Source: Cellulomonas sp. NS3 (lineage in GTDB: Bacteria; Actinomycetota; Actinomycetes; Actinomycetales; Cellulomonadaceae). Taken from it: a stretch of 64,000 nt of DNA. Location of the stretch: positions 1,612,001 to 1,676,000 of the forward strand of contig NZ_CP103289.1 in the NCBI RefSeq assembly GCF_024757985.1, written 5' to 3'. This document shows, one piece after another, positions 51,441 to 60,669 of the stretch (position 1 is the stretch's first letter; each line of letters starts with the position of its first letter). A model generated the notes under the pieces. That model had not been told where the DNA came from, searched no databases, and saw only the letters and a program-made list of their open reading frames with translations. The position numbers and the translations under genes were made by a program.

Positions 51441-52835
51441 TCACTCCCCGCGCACGTGGCTGTACAGCCAGTCGATCATCACGTCGTTCGAGTAGGTCGG
51501 CACCCACGCGAAGTGCGGGTTGACCGGAGTCGTCCCGGCGGTCCACGCGGTGAACAGGGTGTGGCTGCCCTCGGCCTCCGCTCGCTCCCACTGCGCGCGG
51601 GCGTTCGCCTCGTTCTCCTCGTCGGGCAGGTTCGCGGCCCACTCGTCGCGCGTCACCGGCGTGCCGGTCGCCTCGATCGCGGCCATGAGGTTCCAGTCGG
51701 AGTCGGGGCGGTCGAACAGCACGGTCGCGTCGTCGACCGAGTGCGTCGCCCAGATCGGGATGTCCTTGAGGACCGGCGCCGACACCAGGTCCGCGTAGCC
51801 GGTCACCGGCAGCGCCGCCGCGAACAGCTCGGGCCGCTTGGGCAGGATGTCGAACGTCCCCATCGAGCCCATGGAGAGGCCCGTCAGGTACACGCGGTCG
51901 GGGTCGACGGGGTAGGTCGCGATGGCGCGGTCCACGAGCTCGAGGAGGGCCGACTGCACACCCGGGACCTCCCACACCGACTGGCCCGGCTCGAGCGGCT
52001 GCACCGACGGCGGCGGCGCCTGCGGCACGAGCACGAAGCTGGGGTCGGACGCCTGGCGCGACGGCTTCGCGAACGCGACGCCGAGCTCGTTCGCGAGGAG
52101 CTGCGTCGTCCCGTCGGTGCCGCGCTCGCCCGAGCCGTGCAGCGCGACGACGAGCGGGTACAGCGTCGCGTCGGGGCCCTCGCCGCGGCGGTGCCCGTGG
52201 TGCGAGCCCGGGGAGCGGTCGCGTGCCGGGGAGTAGAGCCCGTAGCGCAGCAGCACGCCCGACGACCCGGTCGACGCGCGCACCGCGAAGTCGTCCACCA
52301 CCGGGATCACGACGTCGTCGTTCGCGAGCGCGTCGCCCGTCCCGCGCACGAGCACCCGGCCACGGCGGTCCACGACGTCGTCGAGGACGTCGACGAGGTA
52401 GGCGCCCTCGAGCGCGTACCGGTGGTTGAGCGTGCCGTCGTACCAGAGCACCGCGGCGTTCGGGTCGTCGGCGGCCAGCTCGACGACCACGACACGGCCG
52501 CGGGCGCGCGGCTCCCCGGGCTGCGCGGTGTCGCTCAGGTACACGTCGGTCACGGTGCGCGGCGCGGTGACGTCGTCGAGCGTGGCCTGCACCGCGAACG
52601 CGGCCTCGTCGAGGTCGGTGTACGGCGCGCTCACCGCGCGGTCGAGCTCGAGCGCGACCGCGGTGACGGCTGCCCCGAGCGGACCGACCTCCGCGACCAC
52701 GTCGACGCCGACCACCGACGCCACACCGCGACCGGCCTGCGGAGCCTGCGCCGCGGTGGCGGGCGACGGCACGACCACCGCTGCGAGGAGCGCGGCCGCT
52801 GCGACCGCCGGGACGAGGTGTGCGCGCACGGTCAT
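51441..52835 (-). CDS. secreted esterase/depolymerase-like alpha/beta hydrolase with N-terminal Ig-like domain
   Basis: 464 residues, signal peptide ending A-T-A/A-Q. An N-terminal beta domain (about 35-190) resembles the Ig-like domain of EstA-type esterases. The catalytic domain has V-A-L-H-G-S-G-E-R-G at the oxyanion site and the nucleophile in G-L-S-M-G-S-M-G-T; W-A-T-H-S-V-D-D carries the probable acid. This is the predicted phospholipase/PHB-depolymerase-like group (annotated variously as peptidase S9 or esterase). Substrate unknown; an extracellular ester is most likely. Confidence 0.85.
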   Translation of the reverse strand: MTVRAHLVPAVAAAALLAAVVVPSPATAAQAPQAGRGVASVVGVDVVAEVGPLGAAVTAVALELDRAVSAPYTDLDEAAFAVQATLDDVTAPRTVTDVYLSDTAQPGEPRARGRVVVVELAADDPNAAVLWYDGTLNHRYALEGAYLVDVLDDVVDRRGRVLVRGTGDALANDDVVIPVVDDFAVRASTGSSGVLLRYGLYSPARDRSPGSHHGHRRGEGPDATLYPLVVALHGSGERGTDGTTQLLANELGVAFAKPSRQASDPSFVLVPQAPPPSVQPLEPGQSVWEVPGVQSALLELVDRAIATYPVDPDRVYLTGLSMGSMGTFDILPKRPELFAAALPVTGYADLVSAPVLKDIPIWATHSVDDATVLFDRPDSDWNLMAAIEATGTPVTRDEWAANLPDEENEANARAQWERAEAEGSHTLFTAWTAGTTPVNPHFAWVPTYSNDVMIDWLYSHVRGE

Positions 52836-53011
52836 GGGAGCCCCCGAGGTCGTGGCGCGGTCGCCGTCGACCGCGCGCCCGCCCAGTCAACGATCAGGCG
52901 GGACGGGGGTCAACGGACGAAACGGACACCTCGGTGCACGAACGGGCCCCGACGAACTGGTCGCCCGGCCCCCACCGGGGACCGGGCGACCGTCGGTGCG
53001 CGGACCGGGGG

Positions 53012-53461
53012 TCAGCGCGTGGTGTCCGTCCGGCGCTCGTCGACCACGACGTCCGCGTCGGCGCGGTGCGCGCCGCCGGCGGTGTCGGTGCGACGGCCGT
53101 CCGTGGGCACGTCCGGGTCGATGCGGTCGGCGCGCCCGAGCTGGTCGTCGAGCTTGGCGCGGGCGCCCTCCGCGTGCTCCGCGCGACGGCGCGCCTCGGC
53201 CTGGAGCTCCGCGGCGTCCGCCGCGCGCTGGTCGGCCTCCGCCTGCGCGAGCCGAGCCTCGGCGTCGACGCGAGCCGCCTGGGCCTCGCGGCGCTGGACC
53301 TCGACGCGGTCCGCCTCGGCCTTCTCCCGGATCTGGCGCGCCTTGGCGCGCTGCGCCTCGGCCGCTCGCTCGCCGCGCTTGCGCGAGAGCGCGAGCAGCA
53401 CCACGACGACCACCACCAGCACGACGACGCCGATGATGATCCCGACGGTCTGGCCGTCCAT
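53012..53461 (-). CDS. single-pass membrane protein with coiled coil
   Basis: 149 residues: a transmembrane helix at the very N-terminus (about 6-26, mostly V/I/L), then a charged Ala/Glu/Arg/Gln coiled coil (about 28-105) and an Asp/Thr-rich tail. No catalytic domain. Proteins of this shape are scaffolds or stress-related membrane proteins; the function is unknown. The ATG has a strong AGGAGGA site 4 bases upstream. Confidence 0.75.
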   Translation of the reverse strand: MDGQTVGIIIGVVVLVVVVVVLLALSRKRGERAAEAQRAKARQIREKAEADRVEVQRREAQAARVDAEARLAQAEADQRAADAAELQAEARRRAEHAEGARAKLDDQLGRADRIDPDVPTDGRRTDTAGGAHRADADVVVDERRTDTTR

Positions 53462-53666
53462 GATTCCTCCTGGGGTCCGAACGGGTGACCTGGCTACCCG
53501 ACCGCCAACGGGCCGCGGCCGCAACCGGAGGCGGTGCGACGCCCGCGGCGACGACCCCTTCGAGTGACCCGGGCCGCCCCGGGACGTCCGGGTGATTCTG
53601 GTCCGGCGTCCAGGTGCACCCGCCCGCGTCGCTCACCGCGGCGCCCGCGGTGCCGAATCGCACACC

Positions 53667-55733
53667 ATGAGCGGGCCTGGGTCGTCGGGGCGGACGCTCG
53701 GCTCCCGTCTGTTCGCCACGTACGCCGCTGCGAGCCTGGTGCCGATCGTCGGCATCAGCGCGCTCCTGATCGGTGGTGCGCGCTCCGACGCGCTCAACAC
53801 CGGGCTGCTCCAGGCCAAGGCGCAGGCGGCCGTCATCCAGCAGATGGCCATCGGCCCGGCCCTGCGCGACGCGCACCTCGACGGCACCGTGCGGGACGAG
53901 GCGCTCACCGAGGACGCCGTCCGCCGCCTCGGCGAGTCGACGCAGCTCGCGGTCTTCAACGCCTCGGTCGTGCACCTGCGCGTGCGCGACGAGTCGGGCC
54001 GCGTCCTGTTCACCGACGACGGCTCGGACGAGAGCCCGCAGGCGGCGGACTCGCCCGACTTCCGGGCGGCCGTCGCGGGCACCCCGGTCGCGAGCCTCGT
54101 CGAGGACGGCGTCGACGGCACCGTCGTGCGGGTCACGCAGCCGATCATCGTGAGCACCGCGGGGCGCGCGAGCGGGGTGCTCGAGGTCGAGCTGCCCTAC
54201 GAGCCGATCCAGCAGAACCTCGACGCGAGCCTGCGCAGCACCTACGGCCGGCTCGCCGGCGGCCTCCTCGTGCTCTACGTCGTGCTGGCGTCGATCTCCT
54301 GGTCGACCACGCGGCGCCTGCGCCAGCACGCCGCCGAGCGCGAGCACGAGGCGACGCACGACCAGCTCACCGGCCTGCCCAACCGTGCGCTCCTGCGCGA
54401 GCGCGTCCGGCGGATGACGGACCGCGGGGCCGAGCCGCACGGCGCGCTCGCGCTCGTCGACCTCGACCGGTTCAAGGACGTCAACGACACGCTCGGCCAC
54501 CACGCCGGCGACGTGCTGCTCGAGGTGGTCGCGCGGCGGCTGCAGGGCGCGCTGCGTCCCGACGACACCGTCGCGCGGATCGGCGGGGACGAGTTCGCGC
54601 TCGTCCTGCCGGGCGTGACGACCGCCGACGAGGCGCAGGCGCTGCTCGCGCGCGTCGTCGACGAGCTCGGCGCCGACATCGACCTCGACGGCACCCCCAT
54701 CCGCATCGACGCCAGCATCGGCGTCGCGCTCAGCCCGCAGCACGGCGCGTCGTTCGCCGAGCTGCTGCGGCACGCGGACGCCGCGATGTACCGCGGCAAG
54801 CGCGGCACGTCGAGCGTCGTGATCTACGAGCCCGGGGCCGCCGAGGCGCCGACGGGCCACGGGCTGCTCATGCGCGAGCTCGCCACGGCCCTCGACCGCG
54901 ACGAGCTGGTGCTGCACTACCAGCCGCAGGTCGACCTCGTGACCGGGCGGGCGGTGGGGCTCGAGGCGCTCGTGCGCTGGCAGCACCCGACGCGCGGGCT
55001 GCTGGCGCCGCTCGAGTTCCTGCCGACGCTCGAGCAGTCGCACCTCGTCGACCCGTTCACCGCGTGGGTGCTGCGCCGCGCGCTCGCCGACCGTGCGCGC
55101 TGGGCCGAGCTCGGCCGGGACGTGTCCGTCGCGGTCAACGTCTCGCCCCGCAACCTCACCACGGCCGGGCTAGTCGAGACGGTCGCCGAGCTCCTCGAGC
55201 GCACGGGCACCCCGGCGGACCGGCTCACGGTCGAGGTGACCGAGAGCGCCTTCGGGACCGAGACCGAGCAGGCCGGCACCGTCCTGCGCGCGCTCGACGA
55301 CCTCGGGGTGCGGGTCTCCCTCGACGACTTCGGCACCGGGTACACGAGCCTGCGCCAGCTGCGGAGCCTGCCGTTCGCCGAGGTCAAGATCGACCGGGCG
55401 TTCGTCGCGGGGGTGGCGTCGCCGGACCCCGACGCCGACCGTGCCGTCGTCGCGTCGGTCGTCGGGCTCGCGCACGGGCTCGGCTGCGTCGTCGTGGCCG
55501 AGGGCGTCGAGGACGCCGCCGCGGGCGCGTGGCTCCGCGCCGCCGGCTGCGACGTCGCGCAGGGGTACCACTACGCGCGCCCCGGACCGTGGCCGGACGT
55601 GCTCGGTCTCCACGCCGACGCGGACGCCACGGCCGCACCCCGCCCTGCCGGCACGCCGAGCACCGGCAGCACGCCCAGCCCGGACAGCACACCGAGCACC
55701 GACAGCACCGAGAACCAGGTGGTAGCGCCATGA
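53667..55733 (+). CDS. membrane GGDEF-EAL c-di-GMP enzyme with extracytoplasmic sensor domain
   Basis: 688 residues. Two transmembrane helices (about 14-32 and 190-210) flank a ~155-residue extracytoplasmic sCache/Cache-like sensor domain. Then follow a GGDEF domain (G-G-D-E-F near residue 307, intact) and an EAL domain (E-A-L near 432, plus N-V-S-P, E-V-T-E-S, D-D-F-G-T-G-Y and K-I-D-R). Both synthesis and hydrolysis motifs are complete, so it may be bifunctional. The C-terminus is a Thr/Ser/Pro repeat tail. It is translationally coupled to a solute-binding lipoprotein (next gene), which may supply the ligand signal. Confidence 0.93.
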   Translation: MSGPGSSGRTLGSRLFATYAAASLVPIVGISALLIGGARSDALNTGLLQAKAQAAVIQQMAIGPALRDAHLDGTVRDEALTEDAVRRLGESTQLAVFNASVVHLRVRDESGRVLFTDDGSDESPQAADSPDFRAAVAGTPVASLVEDGVDGTVVRVTQPIIVSTAGRASGVLEVELPYEPIQQNLDASLRSTYGRLAGGLLVLYVVLASISWSTTRRLRQHAAEREHEATHDQLTGLPNRALLRERVRRMTDRGAEPHGALALVDLDRFKDVNDTLGHHAGDVLLEVVARRLQGALRPDDTVARIGGDEFALVLPGVTTADEAQALLARVVDELGADIDLDGTPIRIDASIGVALSPQHGASFAELLRHADAAMYRGKRGTSSVVIYEPGAAEAPTGHGLLMRELATALDRDELVLHYQPQVDLVTGRAVGLEALVRWQHPTRGLLAPLEFLPTLEQSHLVDPFTAWVLRRALADRARWAELGRDVSVAVNVSPRNLTTAGLVETVAELLERTGTPADRLTVEVTESAFGTETEQAGTVLRALDDLGVRVSLDDFGTGYTSLRQLRSLPFAEVKIDRAFVAGVASPDPDADRAVVASVVGLAHGLGCVVVAEGVEDAAAGAWLRAAGCDVAQGYHYARPGPWPDVLGLHADADATAAPRPAGTPSTGSTPSPDSTPSTDSTENQVVAP

Positions 55734-56626
55734 GCACCCACGTCCTCCGCCGGGCCGCCGCCGTGGCCGCAGCGGCCCTCGTCGCGCTCGCCCTCGCCGG
55801 GTGCACGCCCGAGGCGGCGCCCGAGCCCGAGACGCGGCAGGCCGCGTTCTCCCAGGAGCTCCACGACCGGCTCCCGGCCGAGGTCCGTGACGACAGCACC
55901 CTCACGGTCCTGACGTCGGCCGGGTACGCGCCGGTCATGTTCTACGCCGCGGACGGGCGCACGCTCGAGGGCTCGGAGGCGGACCTCGCGGCGGCGCTCG
56001 GGCGTGTGCTCGGCGTGGACGTCGAGTTCCTCCCGGCCGAGTTCCCGACGATCCTCGACCGGCTCGCCGCCGGCGAGGCCGACCTCGGCATGTCGGGGAT
56101 CACCGACACCGTCGAGCGGCAGGCCAAGGTCGACTTCGTCGACTACTTCCGCGCCGGGACGGCGATCCTCGTCCAGCACGGCAACGCGCACGGGATCACG
56201 GGGCTCGAGGACCTGTGCGGGCGGCCGGTGTCGGTCGGCGCGGGGACCACGCAGGAGCTGCTCGCCGGCCGGCTCCAGGAGACGTGCGGCGACGAGCCGC
56301 TCGCCGTCACGCAGTCGCTCACGGCGGCCGACGCGATGCTCGAGCTGCGCGCGGGCACGGTGCAGGCGACGCTCGTCGACTACCCGCCCGCGGCGCACCT
56401 CGCGAGCGACCCGCGCAGCCGCAGCGCGTTCGAGCTCGTGAGCGACGAGCAGCACGAGCCCGCGCCGTTCGGCATCGCGGTGTCGCGCACGAACGCGGGC
56501 CTGGCGCCGGTGCTGCAGGACGCCATGAGCGAGGTGCTCGCGTCGGGCGAGTACGAGGACGTGCTGGCCCGGTGGAACCTCCAGGGCGGCGCGGTCACCG
56601 AGATCACGCTCAACGCGGGGACGTAG
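55730..56626 (+). CDS. family 3 (amino-acid type) solute-binding lipoprotein
   Basis: 298 residues with a lipobox (A-L-A-G-C) and an SBP_bac_3 fold: L-T-V-L-T-S-A-G-Y-A-P-V-M-F-Y, E-A-D-L-A-A-A-L-G-R-V, and F-P-T-I-L-D-R-L-A-A-G-E-A-D-L. It should bind a small polar ligand such as an amino acid outside the membrane. The ATG overlaps the stop of the GGDEF-EAL gene (ATGA), and no permease or ATPase gene is near. This suggests a signalling role with that enzyme rather than transport. Confidence 0.88.
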   Translation: MSTHVLRRAAAVAAAALVALALAGCTPEAAPEPETRQAAFSQELHDRLPAEVRDDSTLTVLTSAGYAPVMFYAADGRTLEGSEADLAAALGRVLGVDVEFLPAEFPTILDRLAAGEADLGMSGITDTVERQAKVDFVDYFRAGTAILVQHGNAHGITGLEDLCGRPVSVGAGTTQELLAGRLQETCGDEPLAVTQSLTAADAMLELRAGTVQATLVDYPPAAHLASDPRSRSAFELVSDEQHEPAPFGIAVSRTNAGLAPVLQDAMSEVLASGEYEDVLARWNLQGGAVTEITLNAGT

Positions 56627-56670
56627 CGGTGCGCGTCCGCCGAGCGGGCGGGGCCGGCGACCGGGCGCCG

Positions 56671-56676
56671 TAGAGT
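56671..56676 (+). promoter_or_regulatory. -10 element (leaderless) of rlmC
   Basis: TAGAGT, 7 bases before the GTG. Confidence 0.5.
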
Positions 56677-56683
56677 CGGGGCC

Positions 56684-57826
56684 GTGCACTGCTCGTACTT
56701 CGTGGCGGAGCGATGCCGGTCGTGCACGCTCCTCGACCAGTCGTACCCCGCGCAGCTCGCCGCCAAGCAGGCGCACGCGCAGGCCGTGCTCGGACCGCGC
56801 CCGGAGCTCGTCTGGCTCCCGCCGGTCCCGAGCATCGAGGCCGGGTTCCGCAACAAGGCCAAGATGGTCGCGGGTGGCACCGTCGACGCCCCGACGCTCG
56901 GGATCCTCGATCCCGAGGGAGCCGGCGTCGACCTGCGCGACTGCCCGCTCTACCCGCCGGCGCTGCACGCGAGCCTGCCGGTGCTCGCGGACTTCGTGGC
57001 GCTGGCCCGGCTCACGCCCTACGACGTCGCGCGCCGGACCGGCGAGCTCAAGTACGTGCTCGTGACGCAGTCGCCCGACGACGAGCTGATGGTCCGGTTC
57101 GTGCTGCGCTCGCAGGAGTCGGTGACGCGCATGCGCAAGCACCTGCCGAGCCTGCTCGCCGCGCTGCCCCACGCGGTGGTCGTCTCGGTGAACCTGCACC
57201 CCGAGCACAAGGCGACGGTCGAGGGCGACCGCGAGATCCTGCTGACCGGCGACGAGACGCTGCGCATGCGCGTCAACGGGTTCGACCTGCACCTGCGCCC
57301 GCAGAGCTTCTTCCAGACGAACACCGAGGTCGCCGCGGCGCTGTACCGGCAGGCGCGCGACTGGGTCGACGAGCGCGCGCCCGCGACGGTCTGGGACCTG
57401 TACTGCGGCGTCGGCGGCTTCGCTCTGCACGTGGCGGCGCCGGGCCGCACGGTGACCGGGATCGAGACGAGCGTCGAGGCGGTCGCGAGCGCCGAGGTCA
57501 GCGCGCGCCAGGCCGGCCTCGACGGCACGCGGTTCCTCGCGGGGGACGCGACGGCGTTCGCGCTCGGGTCGGGCGGGGCCGACGGCGCCGACGGCGCTCC
57601 GGACGTCGTGATCGTGAACCCGCCGCGGCGGGGCCTCGGGCCGGAGCTCGCCCGCTGGCTCGAGCGCTCGCCCGTGCGCAGCGTCGTGTACTCGAGCTGC
57701 CACTCGGGGTCGCTCGCGCGCGACCTCGCCGAGATGCCGTCGCTCGTCCCCGTCCGCGGGCGGGTGCTCGACATGTTCCCGCAGACGATGCACTACGAGG
57801 TCGTCACGCTGCTCGAACGCCGGTAG
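56684..57826 (+). CDS. rlmC: 23S rRNA (uracil-C5)-methyltransferase, RlmC/RumB type
   Basis: 380 residues. The N-terminal Cys cluster C-S-Y-F-V-A-E-R-C-R-S-C binds a 4Fe-4S cluster. SAM motifs are W-D-L-Y-C-G-V-G-G-F and V-I-V-N-P-P-R-R-G-L, and the catalytic Cys is in S-S-C-H-S-G-S-L. It methylates a uridine of 23S rRNA (U747 in E. coli). There is no TRAM domain, which fits RlmC rather than RlmD. The leaderless GTG is supported by TAGAGT. Confidence 0.9.
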   Translation: MHCSYFVAERCRSCTLLDQSYPAQLAAKQAHAQAVLGPRPELVWLPPVPSIEAGFRNKAKMVAGGTVDAPTLGILDPEGAGVDLRDCPLYPPALHASLPVLADFVALARLTPYDVARRTGELKYVLVTQSPDDELMVRFVLRSQESVTRMRKHLPSLLAALPHAVVVSVNLHPEHKATVEGDREILLTGDETLRMRVNGFDLHLRPQSFFQTNTEVAAALYRQARDWVDERAPATVWDLYCGVGGFALHVAAPGRTVTGIETSVEAVASAEVSARQAGLDGTRFLAGDATAFALGSGGADGADGAPDVVIVNPPRRGLGPELARWLERSPVRSVVYSSCHSGSLARDLAEMPSLVPVRGRVLDMFPQTMHYEVVTLLERR

Positions 57827-57930
57827 GACGGCGCCAGGGGGGCCAGGGCCGACGGTGGTGCGGCGGCGTGCCGTGTCCCCGGTCCGTGGTGGACTTCACC
57901 CGGGCGGGGGCGACGAGCGGGAGAGCGGGC

Positions 57931-58230
57931 ATGACCTACGAGTTCGACGCGGAGCTGTGGCTGTGGCAGTCGCGCAGCGACAGCTGGACGTTCGTGAGCC
58001 TGCCCACGGACGTCGCGGACGAGGTGCTCGACGTCGCCGGCGGTCGCGCGCGCGGCTTCGGGTCGCTCCGCGTCGAGGTCACCGTCGGCGCGACGACGTG
58101 GCGGACGTCGATCTTCCCGGACTCGGGCCGCAAGACGTACGTCCTGCCGGTCAAGAAGGCGGTCCGCACGGCGGAGGGGCTCAACGCGGGGTCGACCGCA
58201 CGCGTGCACCTCGTGGTCCTCGACGCCTGA
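57931..58230 (+). CDS. DUF1905-family protein
   Basis: 99 residues, a small beta barrel of the DUF1905 family (F-V-S-L-P, G-F-G-S-L-R-V-E-V, W-R-T-S-I-F-P, Y-V-L-P-V-K-K-A-V-R). Cytoplasmic, function unknown. Its last 50 bp overlap the 3' end of the convergent DUF998 gene, so the two transcripts are complementary there. Confidence 0.88.
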   Translation: MTYEFDAELWLWQSRSDSWTFVSLPTDVADEVLDVAGGRARGFGSLRVEVTVGATTWRTSIFPDSGRKTYVLPVKKAVRTAEGLNAGSTARVHLVVLDA

Positions 58231-58891
58231 GCACGGGACGTCCCGGCACCGCCCGGCGGTCCTCGTCCGTCCCGTCCCGCACGTCCCGCACGACCTCCCG
58301 CCGCAGGGCGACCACGACGACGAACGGCCACAGCGCCTGCGCCCCGGCGACGAGCCGCTCGGTGAGCCCGGTCGCGGCTCCGCCGTCGGGCGTCACGCCC
58401 TGCAGCTCGGCGACGAAGACCACGAGCAGCCCCGTGAGGACCCCGGCGGCACCGAGCGCGACCGCGCGCCGGCGCACACCGACCGCACCCGGGCGCCACG
58501 CGGCCGCCGGCCAGAGCGCGAGCGCGCCGAAGCCGATCCCCGCCGCGACGCCGTGCGGGTGGGAGAACGCGTCGACGGGGAGCGCCGCGACCGCGAGGGT
58601 CGCCAGCCCGCCGACGGCGTGCAGGGTGCGGGCGAGCCGGGGGAGCGGCCGCAGGCCGGCGGCGGTGACGACGTGCGCGACGCCGGTGAGCGCGAGCCCG
58701 GCGGTCATGATCCAGGGCGCGGTGACGTCCGCGGCGGCGAGCGCGCTGATCGTCTCCCGCACCGGGTCGAAGTCGTCCTGCACGGCAGCGGCGAGCGTCC
58801 ACCCGCCGATCATCCCGACCGGGGCGGCGAGCGCGGAGACGAGCGCCCAGCGGGGGACGGGCGGCCGGTCGGTGGGTCGCGGGGTGGGCAT
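58181..58891 (-). CDS. DUF998-family membrane protein
   Basis: 236 residues with six hydrophobic helices of the DUF998 type (S-A-L-A-A-P-V-G-M-I-G-G-W at the first; P-V-D-A-F-S-H-P-H-G near the middle) and an Arg-rich C-terminal tail. Unknown function. The start is supported by TACCGT 6 bases before the ATG. The tail overlaps the convergent DUF1905 gene by 50 bp; the real stop is the first in frame, so the overlap is genuine. Confidence 0.82.
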   Translation of the reverse strand: MPTPRPTDRPPVPRWALVSALAAPVGMIGGWTLAAAVQDDFDPVRETISALAAADVTAPWIMTAGLALTGVAHVVTAAGLRPLPRLARTLHAVGGLATLAVAALPVDAFSHPHGVAAGIGFGALALWPAAAWRPGAVGVRRRAVALGAAGVLTGLLVVFVAELQGVTPDGGAATGLTERLVAGAQALWPFVVVVALRREVVRDVRDGTDEDRRAVPGRPVLRRRGPRGARVRSTPR

Positions 58892-58897
58892 GCTCGG

Positions 58898-58903
58898 ACG
58901 GTA
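58898..58903 (-). promoter_or_regulatory. -10 element (leaderless) of the DUF998 gene
   Basis: TACCGT on the minus strand, 6 bases before the ATG at 58891. Confidence 0.5.
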
Positions 58904-59039
58904 CGCAGGCGCGGCGCCCCGTGCCCGCCCGCCCGGGGTGAACCCGCGGCTCCCGTCCCCCGCCGGTCGGTTCGCCCGCGGCGTCCGGGCCGGACCCGTC
59001 GCGGTGGACCCCGCGGCGTCCTCGTCCTCGGGTGCGCGG

Positions 59040-59582
59040 TCAGCGCCCGGCCACGCCCGTCCCGCCCCCGGACTGCCACGCGGCCGACGCCGCCTCGACG
59101 GTCAGGCGGAAGAGCTCGGGGTAGGTCGTGCGCAGGCCCTGCGCGGTCACTGCGAGCCCGTCCGCGCCGAGCGCACGGTTCGCCCGGCGGGACGAGCGCG
59201 CGATCGTCGTGAGCGTGAGCCGGTCCCACACGTCGTCGGCGACCCGCAGGACCAGGACGTGCTGGCCCGAGTGCGTCCACGTCGAGATCTCGAGCACGTC
59301 GGCCCACGGCACGGTCTCGCGGGCGATCCGCACGTCACGGAAGCCCTCCGGCGAGACGGTCACGACCGCGCCGCGCTGCACGAGCGCGCGCCGGACCCAC
59401 ACGGCCCCGCAGGCGCCGAAGAACAGCGCGCCGACCCAGCCGACGACCACCACGACGACGCCCTCGCCGACCAGCGCGAGCGCCGCCGAGGCGGCGGTCA
59501 TGAGCGCGCTGAGCAGGGTGAGACCCAGGGTCCGGCCCGGGGACGTGCCGATCTCGACGGTCGGGCCGGCGGGCGTGGTCAC
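59040..59582 (-). CDS. PH-domain-like membrane protein
   Basis: 180 residues. Two transmembrane helices (about 18-39 and 43-64) lead into a beta-rich domain (V-V-T-V-S-P-E-G-F-R-D, V-P-W-A-D-V-L-E-I) that looks like the STM3941/bacterial PH-like domain, usually placed at the cytoplasmic face. No function known. AGGAGA lies 5 bases before the GTG. Confidence 0.65.
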   Translation of the reverse strand: MTTPAGPTVEIGTSPGRTLGLTLLSALMTAASAALALVGEGVVVVVVGWVGALFFGACGAVWVRRALVQRGAVVTVSPEGFRDVRIARETVPWADVLEISTWTHSGQHVLVLRVADDVWDRLTLTTIARSSRRANRALGADGLAVTAQGLRTTYPELFRLTVEAASAAWQSGGGTGVAGR

Positions 59583-59691
59583 GCGGTCTCCTGGGCGTCG
59601 GCCGCCGGGCGCTCGGTGGCGCGGGCGGCGGCGGGGTGCGGGGGCACGGGCGGTGTGCCGGGTGCCGGGGCTCGGGCGGGCAGCGGGCCCG

Positions 59692-60582
59692 TCAGTGCGC
59701 GTCGCCCGGCGCGCGCACCTCGACGTGCACCGTCCACGTCACGGGGATGCCGGGCTCGAGCAGCTGGGCGCGGCCGTCGTCGCGGGACGCACTGAGCGCC
59801 TCGCGGGCGCCCGTCGCGGGCTCGAGCGCCACGACGCGCTCGCGCGAGAACATGCCGGCGTCGACCCAGAGCGCCAGGTACGGCACGGCGGCGGCGTCCC
59901 ACGAGAGCCGGAGCACCGACCCGTCGGCCGCGCGCACGCCCGCCCAGGAGGCCGGGGTCTGCGGCGCGACCCAGATCTTGAGCGCCTCGCCCGCCTCGAC
60001 GTGCTCGGCGTCGGCGAGCTCGGGGGTCCACGGTGCCCGCCCGTCGAGCCCGTACACGCCGTCGACGTGGGTCGCGTCCGCGGGGAGCTCGATGCGCGCG
60101 CCGGGGCCGGGGGCGAGCTGGGGGTGCGCGGCCCACTGGAACGGCACCGGCTCCGTGCCGAGCGCCTCCGCGGTGTAGACCAGCGCGAGCCCGGTCGCGG
60201 TCGGCTCGGTGCGGCGCGTGAACCGGTACGGCAGCAGCCGGCTCTCGAACCCCCACGACCCGTCGTCCTGCGCGGTCCACGGCGTCGTCCAGGCCTCGCC
60301 GTGGTCGGGGAGCGCGACGCCGTCGAGCACGTCCGCGTCGACGTTCGGGACGCACTCGTCCCACCCGCACATCTCCGCGTCGGTGAACGACGCCGGGCCG
60401 CGCGCGGGCGGCGGCACGTCCGGGCCGGGACCGAGCAACCACTCGCGCCCGGAGGCGTCCCGCAGCGACGCGATCTTGGCGCCGCGGCCGGGCACGACCA
60501 CCGCGACGAGCCCCCCGCCGCCGGTCACCTGCACCGCCGGCTCGCCGTGCCAGGTGGTCGTCGACTCGTGCGTGCGTGTCAC
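59692..60582 (-). CDS. aldose 1-epimerase-like (galactose mutarotase fold) protein
   Basis: 296 residues of the galactose-mutarotase superfamily. R-G-A-K-I-A-S-L near the N-terminus, F-Q-W-A-A-H-P-Q-L around the catalytic His position and A-L-E-P-A-T-G around the catalytic Glu match the fold. It is very different from the mutarotase coded at 3.4-4.3 kb and may act on another sugar or sugar phosphate. It diverges from the FAD-enzyme gene with an 87-bp shared promoter region. Confidence 0.82.
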   Translation of the reverse strand: MTRTHESTTTWHGEPAVQVTGGGGLVAVVVPGRGAKIASLRDASGREWLLGPGPDVPPPARGPASFTDAEMCGWDECVPNVDADVLDGVALPDHGEAWTTPWTAQDDGSWGFESRLLPYRFTRRTEPTATGLALVYTAEALGTEPVPFQWAAHPQLAPGPGARIELPADATHVDGVYGLDGRAPWTPELADAEHVEAGEALKIWVAPQTPASWAGVRAADGSVLRLSWDAAAVPYLALWVDAGMFSRERVVALEPATGAREALSASRDDGRAQLLEPGIPVTWTVHVEVRAPGDAH

Positions 60583-60657
60583 CGTGCTGGTCTACCAGAT
60601 CGCCCGGGCCCCGCGGGCGGTGGTTCGTGTCGTGGCGACGCCGGACCGCCCGCGACC

Positions 60658-60663
60658 TACGCT
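60658..60663 (+). promoter_or_regulatory. -10 element (leaderless) of the FAD enzyme gene
   Basis: TACGCT, 6 bases before the ATG at 60670. Confidence 0.55.
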
Positions 60664-60669
60664 GCCCGG

